Source: Gemmatimonadaceae bacterium
Lineage (GTDB): Bacteria; Gemmatimonadota; Gemmatimonadetes; Gemmatimonadales; Gemmatimonadaceae
Assembly: GCA_019186945.1 (NCBI GenBank)
Contig: JABAQJ010000006.1
Span: 310,001 to 374,000 of the forward strand
Direction: 5' to 3'
Length of the DNA: 64,000 bases
This document shows positions 1 to 8,312 of this stretch, one piece after another. A program made the position numbers and the translations under genes. The notes below the pieces were generated by a model. It saw only the letters and a list, made by a program, of their open reading frames with translations. It was not told the origin of the DNA and did not search any database. The stretch's first letter is position 1; each line of letters starts with the position of its first letter.

Positions 1-1
1 T

Positions 2-2272
2 GCGTCTGGCGGTGATTACGGCGATGACGACGGGACGGCACCGACGGGTTCGTTCAGCCCCAGAGCGATGAGGGAGTCGTGGGACGCGGCGCGCGAGATG
101 CAGCTCCTGGATGAGGACATCGACGAGTTGCTCAACGTGTCGGGCAAGGCGTCGGCGGAATCGAAGACGGCTCAACGGATGCGGGATCTGGCGTCCACGC
201 TGCTGAGCGAGAACCACCTGGTGAAGGACGCCGACTTCGAATCCCTGGCGGAGAAGCATCGCGGCCCGGATGGTGCTGCGGCACGACGGATTCAGGCACA
301 ACGGTACGGGGCGGCTGCAGTCGAGGCGAAGGTGTTTGGCTTCCTGCCGCGGCCGATGCGGCAGTGGATGACAAGGAGCGTGACGCGGATGTTTCTCCGC
401 GACGTCAACGACCTCTTCGTCGACAAGGCGAAGAGCGAACGGATGCGGAACTCGCTTCGCGAGCGCTTGCGCGTCGGCGGCGGACCGTTCGTCATCGTAG
501 CCCACAGTCAGGGGACGATGATTGCGTATTGCGTGCTCATGGAGCCGGAGTTCGCAGGGCTCGACGTGCAGTTGTTCGTGACGATGGGATCGCCACTGGG
601 CATCAGGGAGGTTCAGGATTTCATCAGGGAGATGACGAAGCAGACCGTGCTCAAGGTGCCGCCGCAGGTCAAGCGCTGGGTGAACGTCTGCGATCCGCTA
701 GATCCGGTGGCACTGGACAAGAACCTGGAGGGGGACTACGCGCCGAACGCCGGGAAAGTGAAGGTCGACAACGCCGTCACGTTCAATCCGGACTCGCCAC
801 GGCACCCGCATTCGGCGACCGGCTACCTTGGCTTGGCTCAGGTTCGCGAGCCTGTGCGCGGTGCCGTGGATACCGGACTCTTTCAGCCCGTCGCGCAGTT
901 CAAGATGGCGCGCGACGTCGTTCGAGCGTATGCGGACGCCCGTTCCGACGAGCGCCATCGCATCCTGGTGCAGCTGGAAGACTTCGCGACCACGTCGAAG
1001 AACCGCGAAGACGCACTGGCCAGAATCTACGAGGTACTTGGCGCCGGGGACCCGAACTCAGAACAGCGGCAGCTGCTGGATCCGGAGCCGTTGCAGAGAT
1101 ATGTCGCGCTCAACCTCACGCGAGAACAGGCTGAGCGATTGGGGGCGAAAGCTGTTGGCGATGCGAAGATTCCCGTCGCCCGCATTTGGAAAAACAGCGC
1201 CAAGTGGGCCTACCTGGACCGATCGATCCACACCACGCAGGCCTTTCCGGCGCACAATAGCTATCACGCCGAGGGCGCGGACATTACGTGGGCCGTGCTC
1301 GACTCGGGCATTCACTGGTCGCACCCGCACTTCGGCGAGAACTCCAGGACGATCGATGCCGTGTACGACTGCACCGATCCGTTGCAGCGACGTCACGGCC
1401 TGACGCCCCTGGACCGGGCAGACGAGGATCAGAGGCGGAAGGCCGACGATCGCTATGGTCATGGCGCCCACGTCGCGGGGATCATCGCCGGCTGTCATGA
1501 GGTCACCGACAGGGACGGGAAGCGGCGCCGGATGTCGGGGATGGCGCCCCTGGCCAAGCTCGTGATCTACAAAGTGCTGGACAACAACGGATCGGGTGAG
1601 GACTCGTGGATCATCAAGGCGATCGACCATATCTACGAGACCAACGAGCGGGCCGGACGCATCGTGATCCACGGTGTGAATCTGAGTCTGGGCGGAGAGT
1701 TCGACGTCGAGGCGTTCAACTGCGGGTACACGCCGCTCTGCGTGGAACTGCGCCGACTCTGGCGTCAGGGCGTGGTAGTGGTGCTCGCGGCCGGCAACGA
1801 AGGCTTCGCGTCGTTGAGTGCTGCCAACGGCGACTCGATACAGGCCAACATGCCGATGTCGTTAGGTGACCCCGCGAACCTCGACGACGCCATTGTCGTG
1901 GGATCGGTGCACAAGGAGCGACCGCATACCTATGGCACCTCGTTCTTCTCGTCTCGGGGGCCGACCGCCGACGGCCGAATGAAGCCGGACTGTGTGGCAC
2001 CCGGCGAGCGCATCTTCTCGGTGCGAAACGACGCCAAGGCAGTACCGAACGCGACCTTCGAACAGCTCTACACCGAAATGAGCGGCACCAGCATGGCGGC
2101 GCCGCACGTCTCCGGCCTCATCGCCGCCTTTCTCTCGAAGCGCAAGGAGTTCATCGGCCTTCCCGACCGCATCAAGGAGATACTGCTCGCCAACTGCACG
2201 GATCTGCAGCGCCAACGGGTCATGCAGGGTGCAGGCATGCCCAATCTGGTGAAGATGCTGGTCAACGTGTGA
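2..2272 (+). CDS. Alpha/beta-hydrolase-like domain fused to subtilisin-like (S8) serine protease, 5' end outside window
   Basis: The reading frame is open from the left edge, so the N-terminus is probably missing; the first ATG inside the window is at 68 and residue numbers count from it. Residues about 135-275 look like a bacterial alpha/beta hydrolase: nucleophile elbow A-H-S-Q-G with Ser147, then V-T-M-G-S-P-L-G, a D-P-L-D-P-V-A-L segment and a His-rich H-P-H-S stretch. Residues about 400-720 are a complete subtilase: Asp412 (V-L-D-S-G), His465 (Y-G-H-G-A-H-V-A-G), oxyanion Asn577 (A-G-N-E-G) and Ser675 (G-T-S-M-A-A-P-H). The linker around 340-395 may be a propeptide-like segment. No signal peptide is visible in the part present. 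The S8 assignment is firm; the hydrolase role and substrate are inferred. Confidence 0.88.
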   Translation, partial: ASGGDYGDDDGTAPTGSFSPRAMRESWDAAREMQLLDEDIDELLNVSGKASAESKTAQRMRDLASTLLSENHLVKDADFESLAEKHRGPDGAAARRIQAQRYGAAAVEAKVFGFLPRPMRQWMTRSVTRMFLRDVNDLFVDKAKSERMRNSLRERLRVGGGPFVIVAHSQGTMIAYCVLMEPEFAGLDVQLFVTMGSPLGIREVQDFIREMTKQTVLKVPPQVKRWVNVCDPLDPVALDKNLEGDYAPNAGKVKVDNAVTFNPDSPRHPHSATGYLGLAQVREPVRGAVDTGLFQPVAQFKMARDVVRAYADARSDERHRILVQLEDFATTSKNREDALARIYEVLGAGDPNSEQRQLLDPEPLQRYVALNLTREQAERLGAKAVGDAKIPVARIWKNSAKWAYLDRSIHTTQAFPAHNSYHAEGADITWAVLDSGIHWSHPHFGENSRTIDAVYDCTDPLQRRHGLTPLDRADEDQRRKADDRYGHGAHVAGIIAGCHEVTDRDGKRRRMSGMAPLAKLVIYKVLDNNGSGEDSWIIKAIDHIYETNERAGRIVIHGVNLSLGGEFDVEAFNCGYTPLCVELRRLWRQGVVVVLAAGNEGFASLSAANGDSIQANMPMSLGDPANLDDAIVVGSVHKERPHTYGTSFFSSRGPTADGRMKPDCVAPGERIFSVRNDAKAVPNATFEQLYTEMSGTSMAAPHVSGLIAAFLSKRKEFIGLPDRIKEILLANCTDLQRQRVMQGAGMPNLVKMLVNV

Positions 2273-2393
2273 GCGCGCCCTCGAGCCGGCGCAGCCGTCG
2301 CAGGGAAAGCGTTCAGGGGCGCAACGTCAGCCATGTCGCTGTCTCCATCGCCGGTGCGATAGTCGATTTCGACTGCGGCAAAGGCATGCAGTC

Positions 2394-3659
2394 ATGGCGG
2401 ACGTGCTCATGAGAGAGAGCGCGCGCGTCCTGACTGCTCTGGGCGCAGCCATGGCCGGCGGCATTGCCATCGGCGTGTCCGGCAGCACATCGCTGCTCCG
2501 TGCCGCGGACCTCATTGCACCCGTCGGCACTCTCTGGGTGAGTGCGATCCAGATGACCGTGATTCCGCTAGTAGTGTCGCTCCTGATAACCGGCGTGGCC
2601 TCAACCGCGGACCTGCGGACCATCGGCCGACTGGGCGGGCGTGCTCTGGTCGTCTTCCTGTTGCTACTGGCGGGGACGACGATCGTGATGGTGCCGATCA
2701 TGGCGAAGGCGGCGACGTGGCTTGCGTCTTCGTCAGCCACGCGCCCGGCGCTCCCGCCGGGCGCGATCGAAGCCGCGAGTGAGCTGTCGGCGGAGCACTC
2801 ACGCACGTTCGCAGCGTGGCTGACGTCGCTGATTCCATCCAATCCGGTGGCAGCGGCGGCGACCGGGCAGATGGTTCCGCTAATCCTGTTCACAGTATTC
2901 CTCGCACTCGCGATCGCCCGGGGATCGTCGGCTGCGCGTGTCACACTGGTCGGGTTCTTCCAGGCGCTGGGCGATGCGATGCTGACACTGGTGCGCTGGG
3001 TCATTCTCGCCGCTCCTGTCGGGGTGTTCGCCCTCGTGTTGCCGCTGGCGGCGCGGGCTGGAGGCGAGCTGGCCGGGGCCATCGGCGTCTACATGATCGG
3101 CTACATGATCGCATCGCTCGCGGCATCGGCCCTGCAATTCCCGGTGGTCGCGATGATGGCCGACGTGCCCGTCGGTCGCTTTGCCCGGGCCGCGCTCCCG
3201 TCACAGCTGATCGGTTTCAGCGCCAGTTCGTCGATCGCTACGCTGCCCGCGATGATCCGGGCCACGGAGGAGGGTATGGGGTTGCCGCCGCGCGTCATCG
3301 GGTTCGTGCTGCCGCTGGCCGTCTCGGTGTTCAAACTGGCGGCACCGGTGTCGTGGACGGCGGGAGCGCTGTTCGTCGGCTGGTTTTACGGTGTTCCGTT
3401 GGGTATGCGCGAACTGGCGACGATCGGAGCAGCCGCCGTCTTCCTCGGCTTTGCGGCGCCTGGAGTGCCGCGGGGAGCGTTTATCCTGCTGACACCGCTG
3501 TTTCAGGCGGTGGGGCTTCCACCGGAAGGGATCGGAATACTGATCGCGGTGGATGCGATCCCGGACACGTGCGCGACGGTGCTGAACGTGACTGGCGATC
3601 TGGCCGCGGCGGCGATCGTCGCCAAGGGAGAGGCCAGCGGCCAGCCGCTCTCCCCATAG
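2394..3659 (+). CDS. Dicarboxylate/amino acid:cation symporter (SLC1/DAACS family), atypical
   Basis: A polytopic membrane protein of 421 residues, the usual length for the GltP/DctA glutamate/dicarboxylate symporter family, which couples uptake to Na+ or H+. The N-terminal half has the family's long hydrophobic helices, including I-Q-M-T-V-I-P-L-V-V-S-L-L. The C-terminal half has the serine-rich hairpin S-A-S-S-S-I-A-T-L-P and the final V-L-N-V-T-G-D-L-A-A-A motif after G-I-G-I-L-I-A-V-D. The TM7 N-M-D-G-T motif, which binds cation and substrate, is not present; residues about 311-319 read S-V-F-K-L-A-A-P-V. Substrate or coupling ion may therefore differ from characterised members. The ATG at 2394 has a purine-rich AAAGG about 9 nt upstream; ATG 2409 is an alternative. 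Confidence 0.85.
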   Translation: MADVLMRESARVLTALGAAMAGGIAIGVSGSTSLLRAADLIAPVGTLWVSAIQMTVIPLVVSLLITGVASTADLRTIGRLGGRALVVFLLLLAGTTIVMVPIMAKAATWLASSSATRPALPPGAIEAASELSAEHSRTFAAWLTSLIPSNPVAAAATGQMVPLILFTVFLALAIARGSSAARVTLVGFFQALGDAMLTLVRWVILAAPVGVFALVLPLAARAGGELAGAIGVYMIGYMIASLAASALQFPVVAMMADVPVGRFARAALPSQLIGFSASSSIATLPAMIRATEEGMGLPPRVIGFVLPLAVSVFKLAAPVSWTAGALFVGWFYGVPLGMRELATIGAAAVFLGFAAPGVPRGAFILLTPLFQAVGLPPEGIGILIAVDAIPDTCATVLNVTGDLAAAAIVAKGEASGQPLSP

Positions 3660-3668
3660 GAGCCACCC

Positions 3669-3681
3669 GCCGGCGGCCGGC
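3669..3681 (+). terminator. Short GC stem after the symporter gene
   Basis: GCCGG/CCGGC forms a 5-bp stem with a 3-nt loop ten bases after the symporter stop. It lies in the 186-bp gap between two convergent genes. There is no T-run, so it is only a weak candidate terminator. Confidence 0.2.
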
Positions 3682-3845
3682 ACCAGTGCGCACGCTCATC
3701 ATGAAGGTCCACCGACGTGGCCGGCTCCAGGTCGCGCCAGTGCGCGTACCGCCCCTGGCTGCCGTTTGTTGGCAAGAGAGCCGACATCCTGCCCGGTGTG
3801 ACCTGTCGTTTCGTGGACGGGGTGGTCAGGGCAAGACTGCCGTCG

Positions 3846-5048
3846 CTACCGCAGCGTCATCCCCGTCAGCATCGCCAATGCGCTCAGCGTCGTCTGCGCG
3901 GCATTCAGTCCCAGCCGGAAATCCTTGTCGCCAAACGTCTGGTACCGGTCCGTGGGTTGATGCCAGTGCGGATCCCACCCAGCTCCAATCTCGCGCCCGC
4001 GCTCGTTCTCGCGCAGGCTGATCGCCGCCACCAGGTCCATGAATGGCGTGCTGTCGGTGTTGGTCATGTGCTGCCCGACGGCGGCAGGATAGTCGGTGGC
4101 GTAGCGGTCGTTCGCCGTTGCGAGGAACCACGCCAGTTTCTGCGCCTCCGCGGCGTACTTCGCCGTCGACTGGAACTCGATATTCACGTCGGCCTCGGGA
4201 CGCTGTTCGGGGCTTACCGTACCGTCGGCCCGCGGCATTCCGTGGTCGAACATCATCATGTCGTGCTGGATCATGCCGAGCCACTTGGGCTCCGGATACT
4301 TCCCGGATCCGACAGGGTTTTCCTGCCCCTGCAACGGATACCGCTGTTCCACATATGCGCGCGCGCCGTTGAGTCCCGTCTCCTCGTTGTTCCAGAGCGC
4401 GAAACGGATGGAGCGCTCGGTCTTCACATCCGGCATGTTGAGGATCCTCGCCAGCTCCATCACGATCGCCGTGCCGGACCCGTCGTCGTTCGCCGCCTCA
4501 CCCCATCCATGGCCATCCATGTGACCGCTGACGATGTACATCTCGTCCGGACGCGTGCTGCCGATCTTCGTGCAGTACACTTCCTCGCGCGGGCCGGGCG
4601 TGGTCGGCTCCGAGTTGAGGGCGCGCAGCACCGGGTCGGGTTGCGCCAGCGAATCGGTGTTAACCCCTGTCCGGCCGCGGATACCGCGCAAGCGGCTGCC
4701 TCCCGCGCCCATGGTGTTAGCTGTTGCGGGCCGGGCCGGCGGTGGAGTCGTTGGCCGGGCGGGCGGATGATATTCGTACCTGATGCGGGAGACATCGGAA
4801 CAGCCGTAGCTCTTCAGCTGCGTTTCGATCCAGTCGACGGCCCTGCGATTGCGTTCGGTCCCCTGCCGCCGGTCGCCGAACTGAGTCAGGCCCTTGATCG
4901 TCGCCTTGTACTTTTCCAGTTCGAGTCGCTTCACCAATTTGACGATCGGATCCGTCGAGTCTGGCATCGTGAGCGCGGGATTCTGTGCGAGTCCAGGAAT
5001 CCCGACGAAGAATCCGAAACCGAAGACAGCGAAGGGAGCGAGGCGCAT
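3846..5048 (-). CDS. Secreted M28 family zinc aminopeptidase
   Basis: A 400-residue M28 (aminopeptidase Y/S-type) metallopeptidase that removes N-terminal residues from peptides outside the cytoplasm. I chose the ATG at 5048 because it begins a clean signal peptide (M-R-L-A-P-F followed by a hydrophobic stretch ending G-L-A-Q); the frame stays open upstream without a sensible leader. The zinc site is recognisable: S-G-H-M-D with His176 and Asp178, A-N-D-D-G-S-G with Asp188/Asp189, and N-N-E-E-T-G with Glu222/Glu223 supplying base and ligand. A proline/alanine-rich linker lies near residues 90-105. It is divergent from the acetyltransferase gene at 5445 and convergent with the symporter. Family assignment is strong; substrate preference is unknown. 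Confidence 0.9.
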   Translation of the reverse strand: MRLAPFAVFGFGFFVGIPGLAQNPALTMPDSTDPIVKLVKRLELEKYKATIKGLTQFGDRRQGTERNRRAVDWIETQLKSYGCSDVSRIRYEYHPPARPTTPPPARPATANTMGAGGSRLRGIRGRTGVNTDSLAQPDPVLRALNSEPTTPGPREEVYCTKIGSTRPDEMYIVSGHMDGHGWGEAANDDGSGTAIVMELARILNMPDVKTERSIRFALWNNEETGLNGARAYVEQRYPLQGQENPVGSGKYPEPKWLGMIQHDMMMFDHGMPRADGTVSPEQRPEADVNIEFQSTAKYAAEAQKLAWFLATANDRYATDYPAAVGQHMTNTDSTPFMDLVAAISLRENERGREIGAGWDPHWHQPTDRYQTFGDKDFRLGLNAAQTTLSALAMLTGMTLR

Positions 5049-5444
5049 CAGCCTGTCTGTTATGGGGACGTCGGCGGTGCAAGGAACGAGAACGTACGAA
5101 TACCACGCTGCCGGGGGCAAGACATGGCATCCAGTGGGACTGCTGCCAGCCCAGGCTCCAGATCACTGAAGGATGTTGCGAAAAACCGATCTCGTCGAGG
5201 CAGCCGTTTCGACGAGTTGGCTCCTGCGATCGAAGCGCGGGCCCTCGTCGGTTTTCCGGGTACGGGCCGTCGATCGGATGCCGAACCGTTCGCTAGCTTA
5301 TTGGCTCGGTTCCCCGGGTCGCGAGACGGCCGACTCGGGTCCCCGTTGCGGCTGCCTGCTTGCGACAGGGTGGCCGGAAGCGCAAACGGAAGACGACAGT
5401 TGGCGCTGAAACGATACGCGAGCGACAGAAGAGCCCAATATCCC
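5049..5444. other. Divergent intergenic region, no gene seen
   Basis: About 396 bases separate the divergent M28 peptidase and GNAT genes. Promoters for both must lie here or in the flanks, but I see no hexamer pair good enough to call. Open frames crossing the region show no recognisable protein family and run antisense to real genes on either side. Confidence 0.5.
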
Positions 5445-5951
5445 GTGAGCGAACTGCACACTCCGCGGCTGTCCCTTCGCCGGATCGAAGTCGGTGACGC
5501 CGGCTTCGTCCTCGAACTGCTGAACCAGCCATCGTTCGTACGTTTCATCGGTGACCGCGGCGTGCGAACGCGTGCGGATGCGGAGACGTACATCGCCACC
5601 GCGTGGCAAGCGAGCTATGCCACCAATGGCTTCGGGATGTATCTGACTGCGCTCACGAACGCGGTTCCGATCGGCATCTGCGGTCTGGTGAAACGCGAGA
5701 CGCTGCCCGACGTCGATCTCGGGTTTGCGTACCTCCCCGAGTACTGGGGGATGGGATATGCATTCGAGTCGGCGTCGGCAGTGCTGGAACACGCGAGGCG
5801 CGATTTCGGGTTACGGCGCATCCTTGCCATCGTCAACGCGGACAACCGGCGTTCCATTTCTCTCCTGGAACGACTGGAGTTCGCGTTCGAACGCCCGTAT
5901 CGGCACGCAAACGAGAGAATCGCGGTCTGCCTTTACAGCCGATCCCTGTGA
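5445..5951 (+). CDS. GNAT family N-acetyltransferase (RimJ/RimL type)
   Basis: A 168-residue acetyltransferase of the RimJ/RimL-like GNAT group, which transfers acetyl from acetyl-CoA to an amine. The N-terminus has the usual T-P-R-L-S-L-R-R start of the fold. The centre carries G-F-A-Y-L-P-E-Y-W-G-M-G-Y-A, the pyrophosphate-binding loop region, and then the N-A-D-N-R-R-S-I-S-L-L-E-R-L helix typical of this subgroup. The start is taken as GTG 5445, because the frame stays open far upstream across the antisense strand of the M28 gene, where it encodes nothing recognisable. A purine-rich GAAGAG lies about 14 nt upstream. Substrate is unknown. Confidence 0.85.
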   Translation: MSELHTPRLSLRRIEVGDAGFVLELLNQPSFVRFIGDRGVRTRADAETYIATAWQASYATNGFGMYLTALTNAVPIGICGLVKRETLPDVDLGFAYLPEYWGMGYAFESASAVLEHARRDFGLRRILAIVNADNRRSISLLERLEFAFERPYRHANERIAVCLYSRSL

Positions 5952-6104
5952 AGCCGGCGCCTGTCTGCGTAACGGGCGGTGAGGCTCATCCGTATACGTC
6001 AACGTGAACGACATCTTCGACTCGTCACGGAATCGTGCCGCGCTCCAGGGCGTCAGGGCGTCGTGTCTGGCATGGCGCGGCGGCAACGAATCCTGAACGG
6101 CAGT

Positions 6105-8168
6105 ATGGTATTCCGGCACACCCTCGCAGGCGCGACCGCGCTGGGGTTGGCGGCGAGCGTCCTTGCCGCGCAACGCAACGCCCCGGTGCCCCTGCTTGGC
6201 GAGCCGGCGGTTCGCGCGCTGGCCAACGAGCTCTCGGGTGCGGCGGCCAAGCGCAACCTCGAGTTCATCGCGCGACAGCATCGAATGCGTGCGTCGAAGG
6301 GATTCCGGGTAGCCGCCGATTTCGTTGCAGGAGAGGCTCGGCGGTATGGATTGTCGGAGGTGACCGTTCATGAGTTCCCCGCCGACGGGAAGACCATGTA
6401 TGGCACACAGCGGTCGCGTCCGGCGTGGGATCCTGAGTTTGCCGAGCTGTGGGAGGTCCGACGAGGCAGTACAGGCGAGGTTCCCATTCGGCGGATTGCC
6501 AGCTTCGAGGACCAACCGGTGGTTCTGGCGCAGGACAGCGACAGTGCCGACGTGACGGCGGACCTCGTCGATGTTGGTGCTGGCCTGAGCGACGACGATT
6601 ACGCGGGCAAGGACGTGCGTGGGAAGCTGGTTCTGACGGGCGCGCAGCCCGAGGCGGCGGCGCGTCTCGCGATCGACAAACATGGTGCCGTCGGATTGAT
6701 CAGCTATGCGCCGAACCAGGTGTCGGCGTGGTGGAAGGAGGACGAGAACCTGATCCGCTGGGGGCACCTGGACAGTTTTTCGTCGAGGAGCGCATTCGCG
6801 TTCATGGTGTCGCTCAAGCAAGCGCGCGCACTGCAGCAGCGCCTGGCAGGTGGCGAGCGCATCACGTTGCACGCGACGGTACGCGCCGCGCGGCACGCCG
6901 GCACGTACAACGTGGTCACCGCGACGATTCCCGGAGCCGACGCCGAGCTGCGCAGCGAGGAGATCGTCCTCAGTTGTCACCTGGACCATCAGCGACCCGG
7001 GGCCAACGACAACGCCAGCGGATGCGCTACGATTCTCGAAGTAGCGAGAACGCTGGCCGTTCTGTTCCGGGACGGAAAGCTTCCGAGGCCGGCGCGTACG
7101 ATCCGATTCGTGTGGCCGCCGGAGATCGAAGGGACGATGGCGCTGTTCCATGCTCGCCCGGACCTGCGGACGCGCTTTCGGGCCGCTATCCATATGGACA
7201 TGGTTGGCGGTGGGCCAGTGACCAAGTCGATCTTCCATGTGACGCGTGGGCCACTGAGCCTGCCGAGTTTCGTGAACGATGTCGGTCACGCGTTCGGGGC
7301 GTTCGTGAATGCCGAAAGCGATGCGTATGCGTCTGGCGAGGGTGGGCGATTTCCGTTCGTGTCGGCGGAAGGCGGGAAGGAGCCGCTCCTCGCCGATCTG
7401 GCCGAGTTCTCGATGGGGAGCGACCATGAGGTGTACACCGAGGGGTCGTTCCGCATCCCCGCGATCTACCTGAACGACTGGCCCGACCGTTACATCCACA
7501 CGAACTTCGACAGCCCCGCCAATATCGATGCCACGAAGCTCGAGCGCGCGGCGTTCATCGGTGCGGCGAGCGCGTTCTATCTGGCGGATTTGCGTCCGGA
7601 GCGGATGCCCGAGCTCTGGGCGTCGATGAAGAGCGCCATTCTGCACCGTGCTGCGGTCGTCACCGAGCGGCGTGCGCAGTTGCCGGTCGACGAGGGGGCG
7701 GCACTGGTGCGGGTATTTCTCGCCACGGAGCGCGCGGCGTTTGCTTCGCTGGGACGTTTCGGGAACATACCCGCGCCGCTGTCGCGTGATACAGCCGAGT
7801 TCTTTCCGAAGCTTGCGGCGCTGTTCGCTCCGGTCGACCCGACGCCTGTCAGTCGTGGTGACGGCGCACGTGTCTGGTTGCGGAATCCCGATCTCACGGG
7901 ACCGATGTCGGTCTTCGGCTCCAACTATTTGCGTGACCGTTCTACGGGTCCAGCGGTTCGGCTCGAGTCGTTCGTGGGGTTGCGCGGCGGCGGCAGCGAA
8001 TACGCATACGAAGTGTTGAATCTGACGGATGGCCAGCGAACGGCGCGAGAGATTCGCGACATCGTGAGCGCGGAATACGGGCCGGTGCCGCTGGACCTGA
8101 TCGTGGAGTACCTTCGGGCGCTTGAGGCAGCCGGCGTGGTCCAGCCGCGACGAACGGCCATTCAGTAA
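6105..8168 (+). CDS. Secreted M28 family peptidase with C-terminal PqqD-like/winged-helix segment
   Basis: About 687 residues from ATG 6105, which starts a signal peptide (M-V-F-R-H-T-L then a hydrophobic run to V-L-A-A-Q); ATG 6072 would add eleven residues and is also possible. The middle matches M28 peptidases: L-S-C-H-L-D-H-Q, A-N-D-N-A-S-G, W-P-P-E-I-E-G, I-H-M-D-M-V-G-G, and a late Y-I-H-T-N-F-D-S-P His. An inserted protease-associated-like domain probably occupies roughly residues 120-270. The last 45 residues read L-N-L-T-D-G-Q-R-T-A-R-E-I then a predicted helix pair, resembling the PqqD/winged-helix fold, which is unusual on an exported peptidase. Probable role is extracytoplasmic aminopeptidase. 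Confidence 0.87.
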   Translation: MVFRHTLAGATALGLAASVLAAQRNAPVPLLGEPAVRALANELSGAAAKRNLEFIARQHRMRASKGFRVAADFVAGEARRYGLSEVTVHEFPADGKTMYGTQRSRPAWDPEFAELWEVRRGSTGEVPIRRIASFEDQPVVLAQDSDSADVTADLVDVGAGLSDDDYAGKDVRGKLVLTGAQPEAAARLAIDKHGAVGLISYAPNQVSAWWKEDENLIRWGHLDSFSSRSAFAFMVSLKQARALQQRLAGGERITLHATVRAARHAGTYNVVTATIPGADAELRSEEIVLSCHLDHQRPGANDNASGCATILEVARTLAVLFRDGKLPRPARTIRFVWPPEIEGTMALFHARPDLRTRFRAAIHMDMVGGGPVTKSIFHVTRGPLSLPSFVNDVGHAFGAFVNAESDAYASGEGGRFPFVSAEGGKEPLLADLAEFSMGSDHEVYTEGSFRIPAIYLNDWPDRYIHTNFDSPANIDATKLERAAFIGAASAFYLADLRPERMPELWASMKSAILHRAAVVTERRAQLPVDEGAALVRVFLATERAAFASLGRFGNIPAPLSRDTAEFFPKLAALFAPVDPTPVSRGDGARVWLRNPDLTGPMSVFGSNYLRDRSTGPAVRLESFVGLRGGGSEYAYEVLNLTDGQRTAREIRDIVSAEYGPVPLDLIVEYLRALEAAGVVQPRRTAIQ

Positions 8169-8312
8169 GCCACGGATATCGTCGAGCGGAGCGCGTTCGA
8201 TTTTCCGCGGTCGATCCGTTTGCGGACATTGCCGGGATCGCAGATTCGTCCTGACATCTTGCCACTCCCTCGCGGCCATCCGACTTTGAGTACGACATCT
8301 TCCGGAGCCCCC

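Noticed and set aside
3717-5444. Long plus-strand frame antisense to the M28 peptidase, continuous with the acetyltransferase
   Set aside because: Only the last 168 codons (from GTG 5445) match a family; the rest is arginine-rich shadow sequence opposite a clear gene.
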